Assembly: GCA_037446605.1 (NCBI GenBank)
Contig: JBBIIE010000003.1
Span: 1 to 64,000, forward strand
Reading direction: 5' to 3'
DNA from: JANXAZ01 sp037446605
GTDB lineage: Bacteria > Pseudomonadota > Alphaproteobacteria > Geminicoccales > Geminicoccaceae
Length of the DNA: 64,000 nt
The translations under genes and the position numbers were made by a program. Position 1 is the first letter of the stretch, and every line of letters begins with the position of its first letter. Shown piece after piece: positions 1 to 9,125 of the stretch. Under the pieces are notes generated by a model. It was not told where the DNA came from. It did not search any database and saw nothing but the letters and a program-made list of their open reading frames with translations.

Positions 1-77
1 CCGGCGCCGGGATCCGGCGCCGGCGAGGTCTGCCGGGGTCTGCCGGGCCTCGCCGGGTCGGCGCAGCGCTAGCGGCA

Positions 78-107
78 GGCCGGGCCGCGGGGTCCCGCGG
101 CCCGGCC
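78..107. terminator. Strong hairpin downstream of the 1705-residue gene
   Basis: A perfect 14-bp inverted repeat (78-91 against 94-107) with a two-base centre lies 15 bases beyond the stop of the minus-strand gene that ends at 122. No clear T-run follows, so it is a terminator-like hairpin. At the very left edge, positions 1-10 and 14-23 carry the same self-complementary 10-mer CCGGCGCCGG, which may form another hairpin. Confidence 0.5.
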
Positions 108-121
108 GTCGCGCCGATCGC

Positions 122-3100
122 TCAGGGCTTGTACAGCTGACGGTACGGCTCCCCCCAGCCGTCCGCCCGCTTCAGCGCGCTGTCGCCGGTCCAGAGATAG
201 ATGAAGTAGACGAACCTGCCGTCGTACCGCCGGCGCACCTGCTCGAAGCCGGTCGTCCACATGACGTTCATGTTCTGTGTCTTGGGGAAGTAGTTGCGTG
301 CGATGTAGTTGCTCTCGATCTCGCTGGTACCGACCCATTTGCCGCGCGAGACGGCGAAGTCGAACCAGTCGAGGATGCCCTCGAACGCGGTGCCGGCGAT
401 GGTGGCCGGATGGCGCAGGTACTTGTCCCAGTCGGCCTGCACCGTGATGCCGACCTGATCGTGGATGCCGAGCCCGCAGATGTCGACCCAGTCGTCGCCC
501 GGGTAGATGTTCCAGAGCCGCTCGGAGGCTCCGTTGCCGAACCTGAGGTGGCCGGCCGGACCGAACTCGACCATGAAGCTCTTGCCGGCACCCAGCACGG
601 CCGCCACCGAGCTGCGCATGAGGTCGATGCAGCGCCGCCAGGCCAGGACGAAGTTGGCCTTGTCCGGCCCGATGCTGTGCGGGTACCAGGTGCCGTTCGC
701 CTCCCAGCACCAGCGGAGCACGACCGTGCGCGGGTCGCGCCCGGTCGCCCCGCACCGCGTGGCGAGCCGGCGGAACAGGCGCTGATAGTAGACGTCGTAG
801 GCGCCGCCGGCGATCTCCGACCAGATGCCGGGTCGACCCCACTGGCCGGTCGAGCTGTTCTGGACGTTCGAGTGGCTGAGCGGCACGGCCGTGAGCGCGA
901 GGACGAAGGGGTTCGCCACCGGCCAGTAGGTCGGGTCGAAGGCGCGGGTCGGATTGAGCTCGTTGAGCTGCCCGCCCCAGCTCGAATCCGAGCTGCCCGC
1001 GCCGCCGGCGACACCGTCCCAGTCGGCGATGCCGCTCGGCGACATGTTCGGCCAGACCTTGACGATGTTGGACGGCCGGCCGAGCCAGGCGTCGTAGTCG
1101 CGCAGCGGCTGCCAGACGAGCTGGCCCTGGCTGTTGTAGCTGAAGTTGAAGGCCTGGCCGATGCCGTGGTGCGAGCCGAGCGCGGGGCGGGCGCCCCAGC
1201 CGGCCGGCCAGGAGGGCTGGCTCCCGCCGCCACCACCACCGGTCCCGCCGGTCGAGCCCGCCGGATCGGCCAGCCAGTCGATCGCCTCGATGCTGTAGAA
1301 GCCGCTCGTGAGCGCGTCGACCAGCCAGACGCGGATCTCGACCCCGGCGCCGCTCGGATCGGCCAGGAGGGCGGCGTCCCAGGTGAAGGCGAGCGTGGTG
1401 AAGCTGGTCGGCACCGCCTGGGTGCCGAGATCCCGGCGCACCGTGCCGCCCTCGAGGAGCTCGGCCTTGAGCGAGCCACCGCTGGTCGAGCAGCGGACGC
1501 GGACGCGGAAGGTCTGCTGGCCGCTCGGCGGGCGCACCGGTGTGGCGAAGCCGAGATGGGCCCAGACGGTGGCGCCCCCGGCGACCGCACGCGCCTCCGT
1601 GGCACCGTCGCCGACCCCGGCGTCGTCGGCGAGCCGCGTGACGTCGCCGAAGTTCCAGGCGCTCGTTCCGATCAGGGTCGAGACACCGAGCCGCTCGACG
1701 CTGCCGGCGATGGTGAAGGCCAGCGGGAGGTGGCAGTCGGTGCGCGCCACGCCCGAGGCGTCGCCGGTGTCGTCCCAGCCGCGCCAGGTCCCGCCGCCGT
1801 TGGTCGTGATCTCGGCCCAGGCGTCCTGCCACTGCTCGCGGCTCGGGGCATCGCCCCGCCGCACGGCGTGCACGACGTAGCTGCCGGTCGAGGCGCTCAA
1901 GCGCAGCACGTAGCTCCGGCCGCGCTCGAGGGTGTGCGCCTGGGTGAACCGCCGATGGACCCAGGGTGCCGGCGCGCTCGAGGAGTCCCCGGCGACGTTG
2001 CGGGTCTGCGGCAGCGCGCTGCGCGGCACGGCGAGCTGCTCGAGCAGCGTGCCCTCGAGCGTCTCCAGCCGGACCAGGAGGTCGGACGGCGTGCCGCTCT
2101 CCCACCAGACCCGCAGCCACACCCCGTCGACCTTGCGGGTGTAGTCGCCGACGGTGAACCGCTCGCGCACCATGACGGTGCCACCCAGGCTCTTCCTGAG
2201 GCCCGGCGAGCCGGCGACGATCGGGTTGCCGGTGGCGATGCCATCGGACCAGACGAGCTGCAGGAACCCGCCGTGCTCGCTGCCCCGCTGCCAGGTGCCG
2301 GCGGTCCGCTGCTGGACCGTGCCGGCATCCTCCTCGTACGGGCCGCCGCTCAGGTTCTGGCCGGTCGGGATCGGCACGTCCGCCCGATGGTGCAGCACCG
2401 AGACCGTTCCCGAGGTGCCGAGCTGGTACCACACCGCGTGATAGGTCCGGCCGGCCTCGAGCGGGACCGGCTGCTCGAAGCGCCACTCCGGGAACCCGCC
2501 CTGGGTCGCGGGCTTGCCGGCGCCGCCGTTGATCGCGGTCGTGCCGAGCGCCAGCCCCGAGGGCTCGCCCTCGTAGTCGGTCTCGATCTTGACCACCACG
2601 TCACCGCCGTCGCCGCTCTCGACCCGGCAGGGCCAGCGGATCGCCACGATCTCGCCGGCCCGGTCGGCCAGGAAGCGCTTGGCGGTCGGGCTCTCGGCCA
2701 GCGGGCGGCGGCCGGCGAGGGCGTCGGCGTGGTAGGGGTTGCCGTAGAGCCGATCCGCGAACGGTCGGTCCTGGGCGACCGAGGTCTCGCCGGCGCGGGC
2801 CTCGACGAGCACGGTGACCGTGCCGGTCGAGCTCTTGCCGTTCTGGGTGATCGCGAAGGTGAAGCGGTCGGTGCCGGTGAACCCCGCCGCCGGGGTGTAG
2901 CGGATCTTGCCCGCCTCGGGCACGGCCGTGCCGTTCGCGGGCGTGCCGACCGCGGTGAGGGTGGGGGTGCCGCCGGCGGGTGTCAGGACGAGCGCCAGCG
3001 GGTCGGCCAGGACGGCGGTGCCGAGCGTCGTCCGTACGGTCAGCGGGACGGCGACCGGAGCCGGGTCGGGGTCGCCGAAGGCGTCCTCGCCGCCGGTGCC

Positions 3101-5239
3101 GTAGAAGGCCGCGGGGCTGCGCTGGTTGGCGTGCTCCATGGCCAGCCACTCGGCCGGCAGGGCCGAGCCCCGCAGCCGCACCTCGTCGATCACGCCGAGC
3201 CAGCGGCCGGCGGTCGCCTGCATCGGGCCGGTGCCGATCCGCAGCGGCCCGCGGCCGAGGCGGGTGGGGCCGAGGAGGGTGCCGCCGACCGAGTAGGACG
3301 GGATGTCGGCGATGCCGTCGAGCACCAGCGTGACGCCCTCGCCACGCTCGAAGACCAGCGCCAGCGAGCGCAGGGCGTCGTCGGCCCGCCCGGGGCCGCT
3401 CTCGTGCACGATGCGGCCGTCGGCGAGCGCCATCTCGACCGTGAGGACGCGGGCCTGGCTGCTGTAGGCGCCGCGGGTGTTGTGGCGCAGGACGAAGGCG
3501 GTGTCGCCGTCACGGCCGGTGATCGGGCCGCAGATCAGCAACCCCTGATTGCTGTCGAGCCGGTCGCCGTCGATCCAGAGCTGGGCGGTGAGGGCCGTGT
3601 GACCGTCGAGGAAGGCCGGGTCGGCGAGTGTCAGCTCGCTCGTGGTGCCATCGAACCGGGCGGCCGGTCCGATGGGGCCCTCGACCGCCGTCAGGTTGGT
3701 GGCGGTCAGGTCGCGACCGCGCCCGGTGCGGTCGGTCGGATCGGGCAGGTGCCAGACCGCCAGATAGTCGCGCCAGGTCGCGGCCGGATCGGCCTCGCTC
3801 GCGGCGAGCCCGGGCTTGCCGTAGTAGAGCAGCAGGACGAGATCGGTGTCCGGCAGCAGCTCCGGCAGCCGGACCCAGGCGGTCAGCCGACCGGCCGACG
3901 GATCGTAGCGCTCGACGTCGTGCGGCAGCTTGCCGCCCGCCTCGAGCTCGAAGCGCAGGTCGAAGCCCTGCTCGCTCTCGATCCGGCCGCCCTGGCCGGT
4001 GCTCTTGAGCCAGGCGCCCTCCTCGGCCACCAGGAGCGGGAAGCCGGTCAGCGCCCTGGTACCGCGCACCGATCGGCGCGGCACGACGATCCGCCGGCGA
4101 TAGCGGTAGCCGTTGAGGAAGGTGGTCGGTGTGGCGGGTGCGGTGACGTCGACGGTCGCCGTGGCCGTCGCCTCGCCGCCGCGCGCGTCGCGCGCGGTGT
4201 AGGTGAAGCTGTCGGTGCCGACGAAGCCGCTCTCGGAGGTGTAGGTCAGCCTCTGGTCGGCGCCGAGCGTGAGCCGGCCGTGCTCCGGCACGCTCAGCCG
4301 CACGAGTGTCAGGGGGCCGCCGTCCGGGTCGCTGTCGTTGGCGAGCACGTCCAGCGTGACCGGGCTGCCGGACTCGGCGGTGGCGGCATCGTCGACCGCC
4401 AGCGGTGCCGCGTTCGGCAGGCTCACGGTGATCTCGACCTCGCCCACGGCCGTGCCGCCGCGGCCGTCCTCGACCGTGTAGGTGAACCCGTCGGTTCCCT
4501 CGAAGCCGGCATCCGGCGTGTAGGTCACGCGGCCGCCCTCGCCGATCGCCACGGTGCCGTGGGTGGGCAGGCCGAGCGCGGTGAGCAGGAGCGGATCGCC
4601 GTCGGGGTCGCTCGCCCGGGCCAACAGGTCGACGGTGACGGGCTGGCCGGCCAGGGTGGTCACCCGTGCGGTGCCGGCGATCGGAGGAAGATTGGCGGCC
4701 CCGACCACCACCCGGACCGTGGCGGGGGCGGTCCCGCCCCGCCCGTCGCCGACCGTGTAGGTGAAGCTGTCCTCGCCGACGAACCCGGTCTTCGGGACGT
4801 AGCGCAGCCGCTGGCCCTCGAGCACGCCGACGCTGCCCGCCTCCGGCAGGCCCAGGGCGACGAGGCTCAAGGGATCGCCGTCCGGATCGGAATCGTTGGC
4901 GAGCGGGTCGATCTCGACGGTTCCCCCGGGGGTCACCGCGGCGACGTCGTCGACCGCCACGGGCGGACGGTTCGGCTGGACGACGCGGACCGTGACGGTG
5001 CTCGTGGCGGTGCTGCCGTCGGGCGCCTGGACGGTGTAGTCGAAGCTGTCCTCACCGACGAAGCCGGCTGCCGGAACGTAGGTGAAGCTGCGGGCCTCGG
5101 CGTCGAACGAGACCGTGCCGAAGCCCGGCTGCTGGAAGGCGGTGACCACGAGCCCGTCGGGGCTGTCGTTGGCGAGCGGCCAGAGCGTGACGGCGACGTC
5201 GCGTGCCGTCTCGACGAGATCGGGCTGGGGAGTGGCCAA
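122..5239 (-). CDS. Giant multidomain protein: cadherin-like repeats, DUF2341, LamG-like region and a C-terminal GH26-like hydrolase domain
   Basis: Predicted 1705-residue protein. Residues 1-370 contain four tandem cadherin-like (Ig-fold) repeats, each with an NDSDPDGxPL-like stretch and a DSFTYTVxDGRGG-like end. From about 376 a DUF2341 domain starts (YRYRRRIVVPRR), followed by a concanavalin/LamG-like region (about 500-690), another Ig-like repeat (about 710-790) and two beta-rich modules. A Gly-rich linker near 1330 leads to a terminal domain of about 370 residues. Its motif RWCWEANGTWY (near 1511) resembles the acid/base region of GH26 glycosidases, and TSEIESN (near 1640) could hold the nucleophile. 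The ATG at 5239 gives no signal peptide, so export would need a non-Sec route or a different start. Its neighbour is a polysaccharide-initiating transferase, which suggests a role in exopolysaccharide cleavage or binding. The domain calls are by eye and the substrate is unknown. Confidence 0.75.
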   Translation of the reverse strand: MATPQPDLVETARDVAVTLWPLANDSPDGLVVTAFQQPGFGTVSFDAEARSFTYVPAAGFVGEDSFDYTVQAPDGSTATSTVTVRVVQPNRPPVAVDDVAAVTPGGTVEIDPLANDSDPDGDPLSLVALGLPEAGSVGVLEGQRLRYVPKTGFVGEDSFTYTVGDGRGGTAPATVRVVVGAANLPPIAGTARVTTLAGQPVTVDLLARASDPDGDPLLLTALGLPTHGTVAIGEGGRVTYTPDAGFEGTDGFTYTVEDGRGGTAVGEVEITVSLPNAAPLAVDDAATAESGSPVTLDVLANDSDPDGGPLTLVRLSVPEHGRLTLGADQRLTYTSESGFVGTDSFTYTARDARGGEATATATVDVTAPATPTTFLNGYRYRRRIVVPRRSVRGTRALTGFPLLVAEEGAWLKSTGQGGRIESEQGFDLRFELEAGGKLPHDVERYDPSAGRLTAWVRLPELLPDTDLVLLLYYGKPGLAASEADPAATWRDYLAVWHLPDPTDRTGRGRDLTATNLTAVEGPIGPAARFDGTTSELTLADPAFLDGHTALTAQLWIDGDRLDSNQGLLICGPITGRDGDTAFVLRHNTRGAYSSQARVLTVEMALADGRIVHESGPGRADDALRSLALVFERGEGVTLVLDGIADIPSYSVGGTLLGPTRLGRGPLRIGTGPMQATAGRWLGVIDEVRLRGSALPAEWLAMEHANQRSPAAFYGTGGEDAFGDPDPAPVAVPLTVRTTLGTAVLADPLALVLTPAGGTPTLTAVGTPANGTAVPEAGKIRYTPAAGFTGTDRFTFAITQNGKSSTGTVTVLVEARAGETSVAQDRPFADRLYGNPYHADALAGRRPLAESPTAKRFLADRAGEIVAIRWPCRVESGDGGDVVVKIETDYEGEPSGLALGTTAINGGAGKPATQGGFPEWRFEQPVPLEAGRTYHAVWYQLGTSGTVSVLHHRADVPIPTGQNLSGGPYEEDAGTVQQRTAGTWQRGSEHGGFLQLVWSDGIATGNPIVAGSPGLRKSLGGTVMVRERFTVGDYTRKVDGVWLRVWWESGTPSDLLVRLETLEGTLLEQLAVPRSALPQTRNVAGDSSSAPAPWVHRRFTQAHTLERGRSYVLRLSASTGSYVVHAVRRGDAPSREQWQDAWAEITTNGGGTWRGWDDTGDASGVARTDCHLPLAFTIAGSVERLGVSTLIGTSAWNFGDVTRLADDAGVGDGATEARAVAGGATVWAHLGFATPVRPPSGQQTFRVRVRCSTSGGSLKAELLEGGTVRRDLGTQAVPTSFTTLAFTWDAALLADPSGAGVEIRVWLVDALTSGFYSIEAIDWLADPAGSTGGTGGGGGGSQPSWPAGWGARPALGSHHGIGQAFNFSYNSQGQLVWQPLRDYDAWLGRPSNIVKVWPNMSPSGIADWDGVAGGAGSSDSSWGGQLNELNPTRAFDPTYWPVANPFVLALTAVPLSHSNVQNSSTGQWGRPGIWSEIAGGAYDVYYQRLFRRLATRCGATGRDPRTVVLRWCWEANGTWYPHSIGPDKANFVLAWRRCIDLMRSSVAAVLGAGKSFMVEFGPAGHLRFGNGASERLWNIYPGDDWVDICGLGIHDQVGITVQADWDKYLRHPATIAGTAFEGILDWFDFAVSRGKWVGTSEIESNYIARNYFPKTQNMNVMWTTGFEQVRRRYDGRFVYFIYLWTGDSALKRADGWGEPYRQLYKP

Positions 5240-5315
5240 GGCGGGATCCTCTCGCGCGCGGCATCGGGCCGCGGGATTGCACCTTGGTCGGCTTTGTGTC
5301 CTAAAATAGGTTCGT

Positions 5316-5321
5316 TGTCAA
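5316..5321 (-). promoter_or_regulatory. TTGACA -35-like element before the giant gene
   Basis: On the minus strand a consensus TTGACA lies 77 bases upstream of the start at 5239, followed by a locally AT-rich stretch (CCTATTTTAGG). No -10 hexamer at ideal spacing is obvious, so this is only a candidate promoter. The rest of the 148-base gap between the two minus-strand genes shows nothing else. Confidence 0.25.
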
Positions 5322-5387
5322 GAAGACGGCGAGACCCTCCCGCCGCCCGGTCGGGCGGTGGCGTGGGAACCGGCGGGTGGGGAAGCC

Positions 5388-6848
5388 TCAGTAGGCGCCG
5401 CGGCGCGAGAACACGACGCGCACGGTCATCAGCAGGATGACGATGTCGCGCAGGAGGCTCCAGTTCTGCACGTAGAAGGCGTCGAGGTGGACGCGGCGGC
5501 GGAAGTCGAGCTGGTTGCGGCCGCTCACCTGCCAGAGCCCGGTGATCCCCGGGCGCGACTGCAGGTAGCAGTCGCGATGCTCGTCGTAGGCCGCGACCTC
5601 CTCGGCGGTCACCGGGCGGGGGCCGACCAGGCTCATCTCGCCCTTGATGACGTTGATGAGCTGCGGCAGCTCGTCGAGGCTGGTGCGGCGCAGGAAGCGG
5701 CCGATCCGGGTCACCCGCGGATCGTCCTTGAGCTTGCGGGTGAGCTGCCACTCGGCCGCCGCGGTCGGGTCGCGCTCGAGGATGGCGGCGAGCCGCCGCT
5801 CGGCATCCGGCACCATGGTGCGGAACTTGAGGCAGCGGAACGGTCGGCCGTGCCGGCCGATCCGGTTGTGGGCGAAGAACACCGGCCGGCCGCTGGTCGC
5901 CACGCAGGCCGCGAGGATCAAAAACAGCGGGCCGAGGAAGACCAGGATCACGCTCGCCACGACCAGGTCGAAGGCCCGCTTGACGTAGGCCTGCGAGCGC
6001 GAGCCCAGGCTCGGCGCCAGGCGGACCGTGGTGATGTCGTGGTTGACCCAGTGGGTGCGGTAGTAGCGTCGCTCCGGCAGGCTGCGGAACGGCAGCATCA
6101 GCTCGACGTCGCTGTGGGCGCGGCTCAGCCGCTCCACGAACGGCTTGGCGGTCGGGAACTCGTCGAGCTCGAGGGCGACGAGCACGTGCGCGCGGGGGAA
6201 CCGGCGGACGATCTCGAACGGGTCGCGCTGCGCGCCCAGCACCGGCAGCGCCTGGTCGCGCTCGATCGCCAGCGAGCCCTTGGCGAGCGTCTCGGCGAAC
6301 GGGTCGACGAACGCCACCGGCCGGAAGGTCGGCAGGGGATCGTCGAGCAGGGCGAGCGCCAGGTCGCGCGCGTTCTGCCCGGTGCCGACGATCACCGCCG
6401 GCAACGACCAGGCCCCCTTGGTGACGAGCCAGCTCTTGACCAGCCAGCGACCGACGATCAGCACCGCGCAGCCGACGGTCCAGAAGCCGAGCACGCTCAG
6501 CCGCGACGCCTCGAGCTTGAGGAAGAACATGACCGCCGCGTCGACCAGCAGCGCCGCGCCGAAGCCGAGCAGGATCTCGGCCAGCTCCTGCCAGAAGGAG
6601 CGTCGCTCGGTGTAGTGGCCGCTCGAGCGGAAGAACAGCACGAGGCCCGCCACGATGCCGAGGTCGATCGCGATGCGGGCCGGCACGAGCTGCAGCGCGG
6701 CGGCGAAGCTCGGGCGGAACTCCAGGAGGCCGAGCGCGATCAGGAAGCCGCTCAGGATGGCGAGCGCATCGATCGAGGCGAACAGCACCGTCTTGCGGAC
6801 GGTGGGAGGATCGACGAGCGACGCGGCCTCGACACGTGCTAGCGCCAT
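5388..6848 (-). CDS. Polyprenyl-phosphate sugar phosphotransferase (WbaP/exopolysaccharide type)
   Basis: A 486-residue inner-membrane enzyme that would transfer a sugar 1-phosphate to undecaprenyl phosphate, the first step of exopolysaccharide assembly. Residues 1-140 hold several hydrophobic segments. A nucleotide-binding-like domain follows (AVIVGTGQNARD near 151). The C-terminal third is the bacterial sugar transferase domain, with KRAFDLVVAS near 291, the conserved KFRTM near 341 and DELPQLINVIKGEMSLVGPRP-like residues after it. Length and order fit the PssY/WbaP family. The start at 6848 is chosen because GAAGGA lies seven bases upstream; the frame stays open further upstream but without family similarity. 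The sugar donor cannot be told from sequence. Confidence 0.9.
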   Translation of the reverse strand: MALARVEAASLVDPPTVRKTVLFASIDALAILSGFLIALGLLEFRPSFAAALQLVPARIAIDLGIVAGLVLFFRSSGHYTERRSFWQELAEILLGFGAALLVDAAVMFFLKLEASRLSVLGFWTVGCAVLIVGRWLVKSWLVTKGAWSLPAVIVGTGQNARDLALALLDDPLPTFRPVAFVDPFAETLAKGSLAIERDQALPVLGAQRDPFEIVRRFPRAHVLVALELDEFPTAKPFVERLSRAHSDVELMLPFRSLPERRYYRTHWVNHDITTVRLAPSLGSRSQAYVKRAFDLVVASVILVFLGPLFLILAACVATSGRPVFFAHNRIGRHGRPFRCLKFRTMVPDAERRLAAILERDPTAAAEWQLTRKLKDDPRVTRIGRFLRRTSLDELPQLINVIKGEMSLVGPRPVTAEEVAAYDEHRDCYLQSRPGITGLWQVSGRNQLDFRRRVHLDAFYVQNWSLLRDIVILLMTVRVVFSRRGAY

Positions 6849-7019
6849 GACATGTCCTTCGCGGCCCGACCGCTCGCCACACCCGGCCGATCCGCGGCGA
6901 CGGCACGGCACCGAGCTGGGGCGTTTCCCCCGCGCATGTGAACGTGCCCGAAACCGCCCGTCGGAAGCAACAGATGATGTCGTATCCTGATGCACTGAAC
7001 GAAGAGAGCCGGCCGACTG

Positions 7020-7035
7020 CGTGATCCCGATCACA
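7020..7035. promoter_or_regulatory. CRP/FNR-family-like palindrome between divergent genes
   Basis: CGTGATCCCGATCACA matches the CRP pattern TGTGA-N6-TCACA at nine of ten positions and has perfect six-base arms. It lies in the 359-base gap between the divergent sugar transferase (start 6848) and hsp20 (start 7208), about 170-190 bases from each start. Which gene it would control, if any, is not clear. Confidence 0.4.
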
Positions 7036-7147
7036 AGGACTCCCGCGGCCCGTCCGCCCGGCGTCACCGCGCCGCCACGCCACGCCGCGGACGGCGTCGG
7101 TGCGACCGGAGCGCGCAGGTGACCGCCGCTGGTACAGTCCGGGCGCG

Positions 7148-7192
7148 CTCCCAATCTCCTGTGGGAGAAGAGCCCGTTGGGCGGGCGACGGG
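7148..7192 (+). promoter_or_regulatory. Two adjacent hairpins in the hsp20 leader
   Basis: CTCCCA (7148-7153) pairs with TGGGAG (7162-7167), and CCCGT (7173-7177) pairs with ACGGG (7188-7192). The second stem ends directly before the purine-rich ribosome binding site AAAGGGGGA. Small heat-shock genes are often controlled by leader RNA thermometers, but the ROSE consensus is not evident and the ribosome site itself is not in these stems. Confidence 0.25.
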
Positions 7193-7207
7193 AAAGGGGG
7201 ACGCGTC

Positions 7208-7687
7208 ATGGACTTCAAGTCGTTGATGCCGTTCGGTCGCCGCGACGTCGCCGAGGATCCGTTCACGGCCATGCGGCGCGAGATGGACCGGATGTTCGAG
7301 GAGATGACGAAGAGCTTCAGCCTCGCCCGGCCGGCGCTCGGGATGGGGCTGATGGCGCCGCGGGTCGACATGAAGGAGACCGAGGGCGCGGTCGAGGTGC
7401 ACGCCGAGCTGCCGGGTGTCGCGGAGAAGGACGTCGAGGTGCAGCTCGCCGACGGCATCCTCACGATCAAGGGCGAGAAGCGGCAGGAGCGCGAGGAGAA
7501 GGAGAAGGGCCACTACCTCATGGAGCGGTCCTACGGCTCCTTCCTCCGCCAGATCCCGATCCCGGTCGAGGTCGAGGAGGACAAGGTCGAGGCGAAGTTC
7601 GACAAGGGTGTGCTGTCGATCACCCTGCCGAAGAAGCCCTCGACCGAGACCAAGGCCAAGAGGATCGAGATCAAGGCCGGCGGCTGA
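7208..7687 (+). CDS. Small heat-shock protein Hsp20
   Basis: A 159-residue cytoplasmic holdase chaperone of the alpha-crystallin family. The N-terminal arm is short and Met-rich (FTAMRREMDRMFEEM). The alpha-crystallin domain runs from about RVDMKETEGAVEV to the end of the GVLSITLPK motif, with the usual ELPG loop. The C-terminal IEIKAGG supplies the I-x-I anchor. The ATG at 7208 is preceded by AAAGGGGGA at good spacing; an upstream in-frame extension exists but lacks family similarity. It is a single gene bounded by a hairpin downstream. Confidence 0.93.
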   Translation: MDFKSLMPFGRRDVAEDPFTAMRREMDRMFEEMTKSFSLARPALGMGLMAPRVDMKETEGAVEVHAELPGVAEKDVEVQLADGILTIKGEKRQEREEKEKGHYLMERSYGSFLRQIPIPVEVEEDKVEAKFDKGVLSITLPKKPSTETKAKRIEIKAGG

Positions 7688-7711
7688 GCCCGTAGGTCCT
7701 CGCGAGGCGCG

Positions 7712-7733
7712 CCGGCTCCCCTCGGGGAGCCGG
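7712..7733. terminator. Hairpin between convergent hsp20 and DUF4258 genes
   Basis: CCGGCTCCCC (7712-7721) and GGGGAGCCGG (7724-7733) form a perfect stem. It sits between the hsp20 stop and the stop of the minus-strand gene at 7743, a position that would serve both. No strong T-run follows on either strand. Confidence 0.55.
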
Positions 7734-7742
7734 TGTCATCGT

Positions 7743-8054
7743 CTACCTTCGGCCCGACCGGGGAGGCTGCTCGGATCGACCCTCATCGAGCAGTCGGCGC
7801 TGGGGCGTCGGTCGTGCGCGATAGGCCGTGACGACCGCGCTTCCCGCCAATACGATTCTCGTTCCGACGAGTCGACGGGCCCGGATGATCTGCCGGCGCA
7901 GCCCTTCTTCGTAGGCACGCACGTCCTTCTCGCGCACCAGTACGCCGCCCTCGACCTCGGTACCGAGCCGGAGCGCCAAGGCAAGATCCTCCTCGCGTAG
8001 CGCCCGCTGCGCGATCCGCGCCCGCGCATGCCGAGTGAGAAGCAGGCTGCTCAC
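7743..8054 (-). CDS. DUF4258-like small protein, possible toxin of a pair
   Basis: A 103-residue protein beginning with a GTG that overlaps the TGA of the upstream gene (GTGA). A strong GGAGGAGG ribosome site precedes it, so translation is probably coupled. It shows the DUF4258 pattern: LTRHARARIAQR near the N terminus, an acidic EEDLALAL turn, and VVTAYRAR at the end of the beta core. The C terminus is Arg-rich. DUF4258 proteins are often found beside HTH proteins in toxin-antitoxin-like operons, which fits here. The fold assignment is moderately sure; toxicity is inferred only from context. Confidence 0.6.
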   Translation of the reverse strand: MSSLLLTRHARARIAQRALREEDLALALRLGTEVEGGVLVREKDVRAYEEGLRRQIIRARRLVGTRIVLAGSAVVTAYRARPTPQRRLLDEGRSEQPPRSGRR

Positions 8055-9010
8055 GGTGCCTCCTCCATATCGGCTGTGCGGGAGCCCTGGTCCTTCACGA
8101 TCTCTTCGAAAGGATTGTTGCAAGGGTTCTCCTCTCCCCACTCTGGCACCGCACCATTGGCCTCCCGTGTTTGATCGTGCTCTAGTATCCACGCTGCACG
8201 ATCACTAGGAGACCCGTCTTTCAGGAGTTCCTCGGGCATCTCGTGAAGCGCGACGAAGCCGGATACGATCGGCGCCAGAGGAGCAGTATCGCCGCCCAGT
8301 CCCAGCAACCTGTCGATCTCCTTGTCGGCATAGATATCCCAGATGTCGGGAACGCAGATCCCATTGACGGTCACGGGATCGAAAACCTCCCCATACTGCC
8401 TGAGTCTCTCGACGATGAACTTGGTGAATGGAGACATCGTCTCGAGCTTGCCATCGTGATGGGGCAAGTCGAACAAGTCATGGCGGGCGATCGACTCCTC
8501 CTCGCGTGACAGGTATTCGTCTGCCACCCGGAGAAGAATGCGGAAGGGGACACCCATCGCGAGATCGCGCCCATTCTCCTCCTGTACCCGCAAGCTCTCG
8601 CGCAGGCGCGCGACACGAGCACGGCGCCACTGAAAACTCTCCTCGGCGAACAACGCGAAGAGCGCAGCTCCCCAGGCGATCTGATCGGTGAGCGTCACAC
8701 CGTAGCGAAGTGTGTTGAGGAAAAACATGTTCCGAACATACAGGCCGACGCTGACGTTGATGTTGGCGAACAGTGGCTCGCGATCGGTGGTCTCCTCACC
8801 TGCGGATGTTACGGCGAGATCCGCGGCCTCGACTGCGAAGGAGTTCCGAATGGCCTCGAAGACGCGGTCGTGAGGCGTGTGCCGCCCAGGCCTCTCGAGG
8901 CGCTGATACTGGCGCAGAGACATGCGTGCCCTGCCAGCAGCCTCCTTCTGGCTCCACCCTTTTCTCATGCGGAGCGCCCTTAGGGCGTCCCCCTCGATGA
9001 CACCGGCCAT
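8051..9010 (-). CDS. XRE-family helix-turn-helix protein with a long uncharacterised C-terminal domain
   Basis: A 319-residue protein. The N terminus is an XRE helix-turn-helix (LRALRMRKGWSQKEAAGRAR, then MSLRQYQRLERPG). About 240 residues of unknown alpha-rich sequence follow, with no recognised enzyme motif. The ATG at 9010 has GGAGG six bases upstream; a longer reading to 9073 lacks this. Base composition is nearer 60 % GC than the 70-75 % of its neighbours, a hint of horizontal acquisition. It is probably the antitoxin and autorepressor for the overlapping DUF4258 gene, but it is much larger than usual antitoxins, so the C-terminal part may sense something. Confidence 0.7.
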   Translation of the reverse strand: MAGVIEGDALRALRMRKGWSQKEAAGRARMSLRQYQRLERPGRHTPHDRVFEAIRNSFAVEAADLAVTSAGEETTDREPLFANINVSVGLYVRNMFFLNTLRYGVTLTDQIAWGAALFALFAEESFQWRRARVARLRESLRVQEENGRDLAMGVPFRILLRVADEYLSREEESIARHDLFDLPHHDGKLETMSPFTKFIVERLRQYGEVFDPVTVNGICVPDIWDIYADKEIDRLLGLGGDTAPLAPIVSGFVALHEMPEELLKDGSPSDRAAWILEHDQTREANGAVPEWGEENPCNNPFEEIVKDQGSRTADMEEAP

Positions 9011-9125
9011 GCTCGCCTCCACCAGAAGATGGAGACACGTATACTGCCATCGGCAGGATCCAGAAAGCGACAAAAGACGTCTTCGTCCCTATCTGAGAAG
9101 CGACATACGATGGAAATATGACGTA

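Noticed and set aside
410..5440. A 1676-codon open frame on the plus strand
   Set aside because: It is antisense to the giant gene; its Arg/Gly/Ala/Asp-rich sequence has no domains and is the mirror of the real frame in GC-rich DNA.
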